In this document: positions 7,601 to 13,035 of the stretch, in pieces
How the letters are laid out: each line of letters begins with the position of its first letter
Position numbering within the stretch: position 1 is the stretch's first letter
Assembly: GCA_018609825.1 (NCBI GenBank)
Contig: JAHEOA010000055.1
Span: 1 to 13,035, forward strand
Direction of reading: 5' to 3'
DNA: 13,035 nt
DNA from: Candidatus Bipolaricaulota bacterium
GTDB lineage: Bacteria > Bipolaricaulota > Bipolaricaulia > RBG-16-55-9
Made by a program: the position numbers and the translations under genes
Notes under the pieces: model-generated
The model's database searches: none
Seen by the model: the letters and a program-made list of their open reading frames with translations, nothing else
Told to the model about the DNA's origin: nothing

Positions 7601-7686
7601 ATCTGCCCGAAACCGACCTGTCCACCGACGACAGCGACGATGACCACGCTGACGACGAGGACGATTCCGACGACGATTCGGAATAG
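4624..7686 (+). CDS. Gene B: exported VWA protein with five PKD repeats, beta and dockerin-like modules, acidic tail
   Basis: 1020 residues with a GTG start. A Sec signal peptide (1-31, ending ASVA before Gln32) is followed by a VWA domain (~84-245). Its metal-ion-dependent adhesion site is complete: DRSAS at 88-92 (Asp88, Ser90, Ser92), Thr152 and Asp182 (FTDGRSN). A beta-rich linker domain (~246-352) precedes five PKD units starting near residues 356, 444, 532, 620 and 708, each exactly 88 residues, with W.WDFGDG (W.WNFGDG in unit 2), QNP.HQY and DG.YRV.L.VTT. The beta module shared with genes A and C comes next (~793-911, GIGLDENMPDGW), then one helical dockerin-like module (~912-995, IPVVIAHW, QILQAIAWW, VSYWLTDT). 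A ~25-residue Asp/Glu-rich tail ends the chain. I see no cysteine, no C-terminal membrane segment and no sorting signal. VWA domains bind protein ligands through a metal ion, and PKD arrays commonly act as extracellular spacers, so a surface adhesin or assembly scaffold is the best guess. The whole chain is very acidic. Gene C starts 37 nt downstream. Confidence 0.92.
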   Translation: MRTMTSTRWRIGAAAMIVAALATLGGAASVAQQAQQIGDLGISQTVEPQELFVKGSGVEDEETAEVRLAFTAPELPDRLPTDLMLVVDRSASFPVDQAGRAAERLIDKLEPNDRVGLVSFATEATVDAPLTSTANSQRVRAALDDLVAEGKTGLGAGVAVAADELDFSGRDEAERVAVVFTDGRSNFGRDPIAAAEVAADQGVTVHTVGIGDFPNRGLLTDLAETTGGQFFETFTDSIAQTVFESSLDEDMPYARDIEVVTTLNSEFSFEGALRNPPAETSQHPDGATELTWRRSQLDPDSTWELRYEVSADEDGTFSLYNSTAYVRYTNIQGREVETDLPNVNLRVKPAPPSVNADFRFDPDNPDRFDTISFTDRSSVESGGQIAQWKWDFGDGTTSTEPNPTHQYHEDGTYRVELTVTTTQGVEDTATETIEVATEPQVVNADFSFRPDDPTRLDKIRFQDRSTLEPRGQIERWRWNFGDGTISTQQNPTHQYDSDGTYRVTLTVTTDEGNEDTAQETITVDTPQQQIDVDFSFSPDEPTRFDEVEFRDNSEVEPRGRITDWEWDFGDGDTSNRQNPTHQYDEDGTYRVSLTVTTDEDNEATLRQTITVATPEQEIDPEFSFSPDEPTRFDAVEFTDESEVDPRGRVTEWQWDFGDGESSTKQNPAHQYDEDGAYRVTLEVTTDEDNEASVTQTVEVNTPPQVVEPDFTFTPSDPSRIDEIGFTDETDVSPRGEVTEWHWDFGDGESSTEQNPTHQYDEDGTYRVTLTVTTNEDNEATVTQTVEVTTPPVKAVRTIDTYTPTDRTLPTRTFRVTLDLQVNVTVHGIGLDENMPDGWEVTPVENSTAQLRSDDLQWLFSETFEPGATREIVYDVTVPEFDNPGTFQLDGTVSSASPELNVAIEGDTQLEIVPGFAIPVVIAHWDTTNNKLDLKAFPTHTINKNQILQAIAWWQEGTNVPNTQDAAGNKQAIDFAMVQKLVSYWLTDTSVFEDLPETDLSTDDSDDDHADDEDDSDDDSE
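5689..7008 (+). repeat. Five tandem 264-bp PKD-coding repeats in gene B
   Basis: Units run 5689-5952, 5953-6216, 6217-6480, 6481-6744 and 6745-7008, with no net insertion or deletion: the period is 264 bp (88 codons) every time. Units 4 and 5 look most alike (FGDGESST.QNP.HQYDEDG shared), unit 3 is close to them, and unit 1 is the most divergent (FGDGTTSTEPNPTHQYHEDG). This fits stepwise duplication towards the 3' end. Confidence 0.9.
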
Positions 7687-7708
7687 GCCGCGTTCGACAC
7701 TCTGACAC

Positions 7709-7715
7709 GAGGTGA
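7709..7715 (+). promoter_or_regulatory. Ribosome binding site deciding the start of gene C
   Basis: GAGGTGA lies 8 nt before the ATG at 7724. The in-frame GTG at 7712 is itself part of this Shine-Dalgarno element, so it is unlikely to be the start, and the ATG gives a cleaner signal peptide. Confidence 0.7.
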
Positions 7716-7723
7716 CTGACCGG

Positions 7724-8443
7724 ATGACGCGACTCGGCACACTGGCGCTGGCCCTCGCGGGGCTGTTGCTCGGACTCGGATCGCCGACGGCGATCGGACA
7801 GGGCGAGCTTGCCCCGCAGTTCTCCGTCGCGCCGGACGCGCCCGACATCAACACGCGGACGACGCTGGACGCCAGCCCGTCCCACGCCAACGGAAGCGAG
7901 ATCACGCGCTACGAGTGGGATCTCGACGGCGACGGCACCTACGAGATCCAGGCGGAGTCGCCGACCGTGCAGCACCTCTTCGACAACAGCGGCCCCCACG
8001 AGGTGACGCTCCGGGTCACCGACGACCAAGACCGAACGGCCAGGACCACTAGGACCGTCGACGTGGCGAGCGCACCGGTCCGCGTGCGCCGCACCGTACA
8101 GACGCCCCTCGAGGGCAATCGCGTCCCGGCCGGAAGCGCCGTCGAGGTGACGATCACCGTCGAGGTCAACGAGACCGTCAGCGGCCTCGGCCTCGACGAG
8201 GACCTCCCGGACGGCTGGCGGGCCCAGTCCGTGGAGAACGACGGCGCCGCCTACAAGGGCTCCGAGGTCCAGTGGCTCTGGTTCAGCCGCATGCAGCCCG
8301 GGGAGACGCGGACGATCCGCTACAGCGCGACGGCCGCGTCCCGCTCGGCCAACCAGACCGTCGAGCTCCAGGGCACCGTGAGCAGTCGGAGTCCGGCCTT
8401 CGAGATCACGATCCCCGGCGACGTCCGGGTGCGCGTCATTTAG
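7724..8443 (+). CDS. Gene C: small exported PKD plus beta-module protein
   Basis: 239 residues from the ATG at 7724; function unknown. A Sec signal peptide (1-25, hydrophobic LALALAGLLLGLG, ending TAIG before Gln26) leads into one PKD domain (~30-118). This has the YEWDLDGDGTYEIQ variant of the WDFGDG motif, close to the PKD of gene A and unlike the five in gene B. The rest (~119-239) is one copy of the shared beta module: RRTVQTP, VTITVEVN, GLGLDEDLPDGW, NDGAAYK, QWLWF, GETRTIRYSATA, GTVSSRSPAFEI. It lacks the dockerin-like helical module and any membrane anchor, and I see no cysteine, so it looks like the minimal member of the set. It is the last gene of the operon, 37 nt after gene B and 39 nt before a strong terminator. 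It may be a partner or cap for the larger proteins, but that is inference. Confidence 0.9.
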   Translation: MTRLGTLALALAGLLLGLGSPTAIGQGELAPQFSVAPDAPDINTRTTLDASPSHANGSEITRYEWDLDGDGTYEIQAESPTVQHLFDNSGPHEVTLRVTDDQDRTARTTRTVDVASAPVRVRRTVQTPLEGNRVPAGSAVEVTITVEVNETVSGLGLDEDLPDGWRAQSVENDGAAYKGSEVQWLWFSRMQPGETRTIRYSATAASRSANQTVELQGTVSSRSPAFEITIPGDVRVRVI

Positions 8444-8482
8444 TTCGACCCTCCAATCACAGAGCCTCAGACGTGCGTGAGT

Positions 8483-8525
8483 CGCCCAGGCCCCTCGGAA
8501 CGGACCGAGGGGCCTGGGCGCTTTT
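8483..8525 (+). terminator. Rho-independent terminator of the A-B-C operon
   Basis: A perfect 16-bp stem (8483-8498 with 8505-8520), arm CGCCCAGGCCCCTCGG, has a 6-nt loop AACGGA and is followed by CTTTT (8521-8525). It sits 39 nt after the stop of gene C. On the opposite strand no U-run follows, so it is expected to stop only plus-strand transcription. Confidence 0.93.
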
Positions 8526-8537
8526 CCTTAGCCACGG

Positions 8538-8569
8538 TCGACGACCTCCCAACTCGACGACCTCCCAAC
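8538..8569. repeat. Perfect 16-bp tandem direct repeat
   Basis: TCGACGACCTCCCAAC occurs twice, head to tail (8538-8553 and 8554-8569), between the operon terminator and the 3' end of secA. No gene is visible there. It could be a slippage duplication or a paired protein-binding site. No minus-strand terminator for secA is evident in 8526-8678. Confidence 0.85.
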
Positions 8570-8678
8570 GGACCACGGACGGACTCACGAATAACGGCCA
8601 GCGATGACGAGCCCGTCGGCCACGATCCGTTCATCGGCTATCTACCCATGGACAGACTGGCTGTTGGGGGAGTGGACG

Positions 8679-11306
8679 CTACGCGTGCTTGCCGCAGCAC
8701 TTCTTGTACTTCTTGCCCGAGCCGCACGGACACGGGTCGTTGCGGCCGACCTTGTGCTCCACACGGCGCGGCTCTTGGTAGGTGGTCCCTTCGCCATCCG
8801 CGGACGTGGGTTGACCCTGTTGCGCCTGCGCCTCCTGCTGGGCCACGGAGACGGCCGAGGTCTCCCGGTGCTGATACTGCAGGCCGCTCACCTGTAGCCC
8901 CGACCGCTGCGAGGCCGGGTCCTGCACGGCTTCCACTTGGAGGGTCGGCTTGACCAGGTAGTTGATGACTTGCTCCTCGATGCGCGAGAGCATCTCCTGG
9001 AACAGCTCGAACGCCTCGCGGCGGAACTCCGTCAGCGGGTCGCGGCCCTGATACGACCGCCAGCCGACGCCATCGCGCAGATCGTCGAGCGCGTACAAGT
9101 GGGGCCGCCAGGCGTCGTCAATGAGGTTCAGGATCATGTAGCGGGCGACGTCCGTGAAGTGCTCGCCCAGGCGTTCGCGCTGAGCCCGATAGTTGGCGTC
9201 CAGAAACTCCACGACCCGCTCGCGAATGTCGGGGTACTTCTCGCCCTCGGCGAACTCGCGCTCCAACGTCACGTTCTGGAACGTTTCCAACGCCCGGTTC
9301 AGTCCGTCCAGATCCCATTCGTGAGGTCGGCCTTCGTCCGGACAGTGCCGGGCCATGAGCGCGTCGGCGTAGCTCTGGATGACCTCCTGGAAGTAGTCCT
9401 CCAAGTCGGCCTCGACGGCTTGGACGTCCTCGCGGCCGAAGATGAAGCGATCGCGCAGCCCGTAGATCGCCTCGCGCTGGCTGGCCATGACGGCGTCGAA
9501 GTCGAGCAATCGCTTGCGGATCGAGAAGTTGTACGATTCGACCTTCTGTTGGGCCGTTCGGATGGCCTTGTTGAGCATGCCGTGCTCCAGGCTCTGGCCC
9601 TCCTCCAGGCTGTTCATGGCCCACTGGATCGTGCGCTGCTCGCCGAAGAGTCGCAGCAGCTCATCTTCGAGCGAGACGTAGAACTGCGAGGAGCCCGGAT
9701 CGCCTTGGCGTCCCGAGCGCCCGCGGAGCTGGTCGTCGATGCGACGCGACTCGTGGCGCTGGGCCCCCAAAACATGCAGGCCTCCGGCCTCCGCGACGCC
9801 GTCGCCGAGCTTGATGTCGACGCCGCGCCCGGCCATGTTCGTTGCCACGGTGATCGACCCGTATTCGCCGGCGTCCTTGATGATCTCGGCCTCACGAGCG
9901 TGATGCTTGGCGTTGAGGACCTCATGGGCCAGCCCACGGCGCCCCAGCATTTCGCTGATGCGCTCGGAGTCCTCGATCGACGTCGTCCCGACGAGGATCG
10001 GCTGGCCGTGCTCGTGGCGACCCTCGATGTCGTCGGCGATCGCCTGGAACTTCTCCTTCTGGGTCTTGTAGAGCTGATCCGACAGGTCCTCGCGGATGAC
10101 GGGCTCGTTGGTGGGCACGACGATGACGTCGAGCCCATAGATGTCCTGGAACTCCTGTTCCTCGGTGGCCGCCGTGCCCGTCATGCCGGCCAGGCCGTCG
10201 TAGAGCTGGAACAGGTGCTGCAGCGTCACCTGCGCCAGCGTCTGCGACTCGCGACGGATCTCCAGGCCCTCCTTGGCCTCGATGGCCTGATGGAGCCCCT
10301 CCGAGAGCTGCCGATCGGGCATGAGTCGCCCGGTGAACTGATCGACGAGCACCACGCGCCCGTCCTGCACGATGTAGTCCGTGTCCTTCTGATAATGGTG
10401 CTTGGCCCGCAGCGCCAGCTCCAGATGGTGGAGGTATTCGATGTTCTGGGGATTGTAAAGGTTCTCGACCCCCAACACCTCCTCCGCGCGGGCGATGCCG
10501 GCGTCGTTCAGATGAACCTGCTTCGTCTTCTCGTCCAGCTCGAAGTCTTCATCAACTTTGAACTTGGGCGCAAGTCGTGCGAACTGCTTATAGAGTTTCT
10601 GAGATTCCTCAGTGGAGCCCGAAATGATCAAGGGCGTCCGGGCCTCGTCAATGAGGATGTTGTCGATCTCGTCGATGATGGCGTAATCGAGCCCGGTTTG
10701 GACGCGCTGATCCCAGGACATGGCCAGGTTGTCGCGCAGGTAGTCGAAGCCGAACTGGGTGTTGGTCCCGTAGATGATGTCGCACCCATACGCCGCCTTG
10801 CGGTCCTCGGTGCTCATGTCCTCTTGGATCAGCCCGGCGCTCAGCCCGAGGTATTCGTAGATGGGGCCCATCCAGTCGCGGTCTCGGCTGGCCAAGTAGT
10901 CGTTGACGGTCACGAGGTGCACGTGGCCGGCGAGCGCGTTGAGATAGATCGGCATGGTGGCCACAAGCGTCTTGCCCTCGCCCGTCTTCATCTCCGCGAT
11001 GCGGCGCTGATGCAGCGCGATCGCGCCGATGACTTGGACATCATAGGGCCGCAGGCCGACCACCCGTTCGGCCACCTCGCGCACGACCGCAAACGCCTCG
11101 GGCATGAGGTCATCAAGCGTTTCGCCCTCGTCCAGACGACGCCGGAACTCGGGCGTCTTGGCGGCCAGCTCGTCGTCGCTCAGTGCGCCGACCTCGTCGG
11201 CCCAGGCGTTGACCTCGTCCAGGAGCGGGTAGAGCTTCTTGAGCTTCTGATCGTGGGTCTGGCCGAAGATGCGGTCGACGTAGTGCCGGACTTGTTCAAG
11301 GACCAT
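8679..11306 (-). CDS. secA: Preprotein translocase ATPase SecA
   Basis: 875 residues, normal for SecA. It drives secretory preproteins through SecYEG by ATP hydrolysis at the cytoplasmic membrane. The Walker A segment MKTGEGKT is at 106-113 and Walker B/DEAD-like DEID at 212-215, in the family signature [20 protein letters not shown]. Further signatures are [63 protein letters not shown] and [22 protein letters not shown]. The chain ends in the zinc-binding SEC-C tail, C859-x-C861 with C870-C871 ([13 protein letters not shown]), used for SecB and lipid contacts in the family. The ATG at 11306 fits the usual N-terminus. A good promoter in the 48-bp gap upstream would give a leader of only ~11 nt with a weak GAGAG ribosome binding site. 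secA converges with the A-B-C operon, whose products are expected Sec substrates. Confidence 0.98.
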   Translation of the reverse strand: MVLEQVRHYVDRIFGQTHDQKLKKLYPLLDEVNAWADEVGALSDDELAAKTPEFRRRLDEGETLDDLMPEAFAVVREVAERVVGLRPYDVQVIGAIALHQRRIAEMKTGEGKTLVATMPIYLNALAGHVHLVTVNDYLASRDRDWMGPIYEYLGLSAGLIQEDMSTEDRKAAYGCDIIYGTNTQFGFDYLRDNLAMSWDQRVQTGLDYAIIDEIDNILIDEARTPLIISGSTEESQKLYKQFARLAPKFKVDEDFELDEKTKQVHLNDAGIARAEEVLGVENLYNPQNIEYLHHLELALRAKHHYQKDTDYIVQDGRVVLVDQFTGRLMPDRQLSEGLHQAIEAKEGLEIRRESQTLAQVTLQHLFQLYDGLAGMTGTAATEEQEFQDIYGLDVIVVPTNEPVIREDLSDQLYKTQKEKFQAIADDIEGRHEHGQPILVGTTSIEDSERISEMLGRRGLAHEVLNAKHHAREAEIIKDAGEYGSITVATNMAGRGVDIKLGDGVAEAGGLHVLGAQRHESRRIDDQLRGRSGRQGDPGSSQFYVSLEDELLRLFGEQRTIQWAMNSLEEGQSLEHGMLNKAIRTAQQKVESYNFSIRKRLLDFDAVMASQREAIYGLRDRFIFGREDVQAVEADLEDYFQEVIQSYADALMARHCPDEGRPHEWDLDGLNRALETFQNVTLEREFAEGEKYPDIRERVVEFLDANYRAQRERLGEHFTDVARYMILNLIDDAWRPHLYALDDLRDGVGWRSYQGRDPLTEFRREAFELFQEMLSRIEEQVINYLVKPTLQVEAVQDPASQRSGLQVSGLQYQHRETSAVSVAQQEAQAQQGQPTSADGEGTTYQEPRRVEHKVGRNDPCPCGSGKKYKKCCGKHA

Positions 11307-11323
11307 GGAATCTCTCAGTTCGC

Positions 11324-11352
11324 ATTGTACGCGAGCTTCTCGAGGTTCACAA
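11324..11352 (-). promoter_or_regulatory. Putative secA promoter in the 48-bp intergenic gap
   Basis: On the minus strand TTGTGA (11352-11347), a 17-bp spacer and TACAAT (11329-11324) make a good sigma70-like promoter just after the stop of the upstream gene. Transcription would start near 11317, leaving about 11 nt before the secA ATG. It suggests secA can be transcribed independently of the glycopolymer gene. Confidence 0.55.
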
Positions 11353-11354
11353 AC

Positions 11355-13035
11355 TTAGCGACCCAACTGATCCAGCAGACGCTGTACGGACGACTTCAGC
11401 TGCTGGAGCGAGTCGCGCTCGGAGCGCCACTCGGAATAGTCAGACAGCGGCACGGTGGTGTCCTCGCCGGGGTTGAGCTTGCGCTCCAGGCGGCGCAGCT
11501 CCCGATTGATCGTCTCCAGCGTCTGTTGAAGCATGCTTCGGGCCTCTTGGAGGCGTTCCTGAGCCGCCTGGCGCTGGCCTTCATTGGCCAGCGTGCTGCC
11601 CTGATCGGCCAGCATCTGCGCCAGCGTAAATCGAATATGGGGCGAGCGCGGATGGGCGTCGACCAGATCGCGCATGACCGTGAGGGCCTCGTCGGTCTGG
11701 CCCTGCTGATAGAGGATCAACCCTCGGAGCTGGCGCGCCTGGCGCCGCGTGTCGTCGCTGGGGTCCATCGCGATGAGCGTGCTGAGGTAGGCCTCGGCCT
11801 CGTCGTAGTTGCCCAGACGCTCCAGCGAGCGCGCCAAGTGGAAGTAGACGTTCTCGGTGTTGTAGCGATCGATGGCCGTCTCGAGATAGCGCCGCGCCAT
11901 CCGGAACTGTTGCTGGGCTTGTTCCGTCTGGCCCTGGGCGGTGAGTTGCTCGCCCTGGTTGGCGCTGATCACACCGAGCCAGTAGTACGATTCACCCGGC
12001 GCTACGGCCATTTGGGCGCTCTGGCGGAACAGCGATTCCACTTGCTCGCTGTTGCCCGAGCGCTGCTGTTCGGTCAGCGCCGCGTCCAACGCCAAGTCCG
12101 CCCGCCAATCGCGATAGGCGAAGACGCTCACGAACAGCACGATCAGGAGCACGACGCCCGCCGTGGCCTGTGCCGTCGTCCGCCCCCAACGCACGTCCCA
12201 GCGCGGTGCCCCGAAGGCGGGCGAGTGGATCAGCCCCACCAGCGCCACGAGCGCCAGGGCGTTGGCGGGCAGATGGAGCGGAAAGCTGAAGACCGAGTCG
12301 CTCAGAAACGCCACGACGCCGCCCAAGAGCCCCAGCAGCGCCATCCGTTGCCAGGGCGACTCTACCCGGCGAATCCGCCGGATCGCGGTACCCACGAGGA
12401 CGACGATCAGCGCGAGCGCGGTTAGAATCCCGAGGATGCCCATTTCGGCCGTGATCTGGACGTACTCGTTGTGGGCCTGGGCGGCCCGCTTGATGTAGCC
12501 GACTTGATCCTGAAAGTACTGCCCGCGCTCGGTCTCGAGGAACTCGGCCTTGTACGGGAGAAACTCGCGCTTGTAGTCGCCGATGCCGGTCCCGATGATC
12601 GGATGGTCCTCGACCATGTGCCAGCCGACCCACCAGTCCCAGGCGCGGATCTGGGCCGACCCGCTGGTGGCCACCTGCCGGATGTCGCTCATGGCCGTCT
12701 GGCCGGGCGGACTGATCAAGAACGCAATCACCAAGACGGCTGCCCCGCCCAGGGCGCCCAACCGTTGCCGCAGCGGCGCCTCCCAGACGCGCTCAAGCAG
12801 CCCGACCACGGGCACAAGCGCCAGCGTCAACAGCCCGGCCCAGCCGACCACGGGCGCCAGATCCTGCCAGCCCTCGAGCCCGATCGCGTCGTGCTCCAGC
12901 CAGAGCTCGGTCCCCACATGAACCAGGAACGTCAGGCCGAACGCCGCGGCGACCAGCCCAACGCTCCAGCGCCAGGTCCGTTTCAAGATGGCCCAGTCCC
13001 TGGTCGCCATCAGCCCGACCACAACCGTGGCGATC
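11355..13035 (-). CDS. O-antigen ligase/polymerase (Wzy/WaaL) family protein with C-terminal TPR region, 5' end outside window
   Basis: The frame is open to the right edge (upstream codons read IATVV), so the GTG at 13022 is probably not the start and N-terminal membrane segments are missing. Residues are numbered from that GTG. Hydrophobic segments lie near 20-36, 56-75, 90-104, 196-212, 227-245, 253-266 and 284-302. Between the third and fourth is the large external loop typical of the Wzy_C domain, with W..W..HMVEDHPIIGTGIGDY (~130-150) and AHNEYVQITAEMGILGIL (~183-200). This family polymerises or transfers lipid-linked polysaccharide outside the cytoplasmic membrane. From ~310 to 555 follow TPR-like helical repeats (FHLARSLERLGNYDEAEAYL, LRGLILYQQGQTDEALTV) and a coiled-coil-like, charged C-terminus (ELRRLERKLNP). 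Wzy-TPR fusions occur in several phyla. The substrate (O-antigen, exopolysaccharide or protein glycan) cannot be told. It ends 48 bp upstream of secA. Confidence 0.85.
   Translation of the reverse strand, partial: IATVVVGLMATRDWAILKRTWRWSVGLVAAAFGLTFLVHVGTELWLEHDAIGLEGWQDLAPVVGWAGLLTLALVPVVGLLERVWEAPLRQRLGALGGAAVLVIAFLISPPGQTAMSDIRQVATSGSAQIRAWDWWVGWHMVEDHPIIGTGIGDYKREFLPYKAEFLETERGQYFQDQVGYIKRAAQAHNEYVQITAEMGILGILTALALIVVLVGTAIRRIRRVESPWQRMALLGLLGGVVAFLSDSVFSFPLHLPANALALVALVGLIHSPAFGAPRWDVRWGRTTAQATAGVVLLIVLFVSVFAYRDWRADLALDAALTEQQRSGNSEQVESLFRQSAQMAVAPGESYYWLGVISANQGEQLTAQGQTEQAQQQFRMARRYLETAIDRYNTENVYFHLARSLERLGNYDEAEAYLSTLIAMDPSDDTRRQARQLRGLILYQQGQTDEALTVMRDLVDAHPRSPHIRFTLAQMLADQGSTLANEGQRQAAQERLQEARSMLQQTLETINRELRRLERKLNPGEDTTVPLSDYSEWRSERDSLQQLKSSVQRLLDQLGR

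Noticed and set aside
5752..7905. 717-codon open frame on the minus strand across gene B
   Set aside because: It is antisense to the PKD repeats and inherits their periodicity (repeated VVLVRGVL-type strings). It shows no domain, and gene B on the other strand has clear domains and a ribosome binding site.
2420..8443. Typical cellulosome or calcium-binding dockerins in the secreted proteins
   Set aside because: The helical modules keep the dockerin-like length and helix spacing but lack the Asp/Asn calcium-loop pattern, and no glycoside hydrolase domain is present, so a cellulosome is not supported.
8526..8678. Rho-independent terminator for secA on the minus strand
   Set aside because: Only short chance stems (4 bp) and no U-run in the minus direction were found. 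Termination may be factor-dependent.
8937..12425. 1162-codon open frame on the plus strand, antisense to secA and the Wzy-like gene
   Set aside because: It overlaps two genes with unmistakable family motifs on the other strand. Its translation is low-complexity Leu/Val/Arg/Asp-rich, as expected from the antisense of GC-rich coding DNA, and it has no recognisable domain.

Overview
The window is GC-rich bacterial chromosome. It carries standard housekeeping genes (biotin ligase, adenylosuccinate synthetase, ribosomal protein L13, SecA), one glycopolymer polymerase/ligase-type membrane protein, and three genes for large exported multidomain proteins. The phylum cannot be fixed from the sequence. 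Bacterial L13, bacterial SecA with a zinc-binding tail, Shine-Dalgarno sites (AGGAGG, GGAGG, GAGGTGA) and sigma70-like promoters show it is a bacterium. The Wzy/WaaL-type protein and the absence of LPXTG or other sorting signals fit a diderm envelope better than a classical Firmicute. From memory, the exported-protein architecture recalls Bipolaricaulota (Acetothermia), but this is a weak guess.

Layout. Positions 2-2154, plus strand: the 3' end of birA, then purA in probable translational coupling, then rplM from its own promoter (TTGCGA-17-TATAGT). rplM is not followed by its usual partner rpsI. Positions 2155-8525, plus strand: a self-contained three-gene unit here called A, B and C. It has two candidate extended -10 promoters in front, good ribosome binding sites before each gene, and a perfect 16-bp rho-independent terminator behind. 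Positions 8679-13035, minus strand: a TPR-carrying O-antigen-ligase-like gene whose 5' end lies outside the window, then secA with a well-formed promoter in the 48-bp gap between them. The A-B-C operon and secA converge on the terminator region.

The striking part is the A-B-C operon. All three products have a Sec signal peptide whose predicted mature chain starts with Gln. All carry PKD domains and a shared beta module of about 120 residues (RTI.T...FRVT...GLG.DE..P.GW...N.GA...QW.W...YDVTVP). The module occurs four times and resembles, at a distance, the DUF11 type of Ig-like repeat. In A (twice) and B (once) it is followed by a helical module of about 75-85 residues with two helix-turn units, which looks like a dockerin without recognisable calcium ligands. 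B adds a VWA domain with an intact MIDAS site, five PKD units with an exact 264-bp period, and an acidic tail. I read the three proteins as parts of one abundant extracellular or cell-surface assembly. Their partners and function are unknown. The neighbouring secA and glycopolymer genes share an export and envelope theme but are divergently organised and need not be functionally linked.
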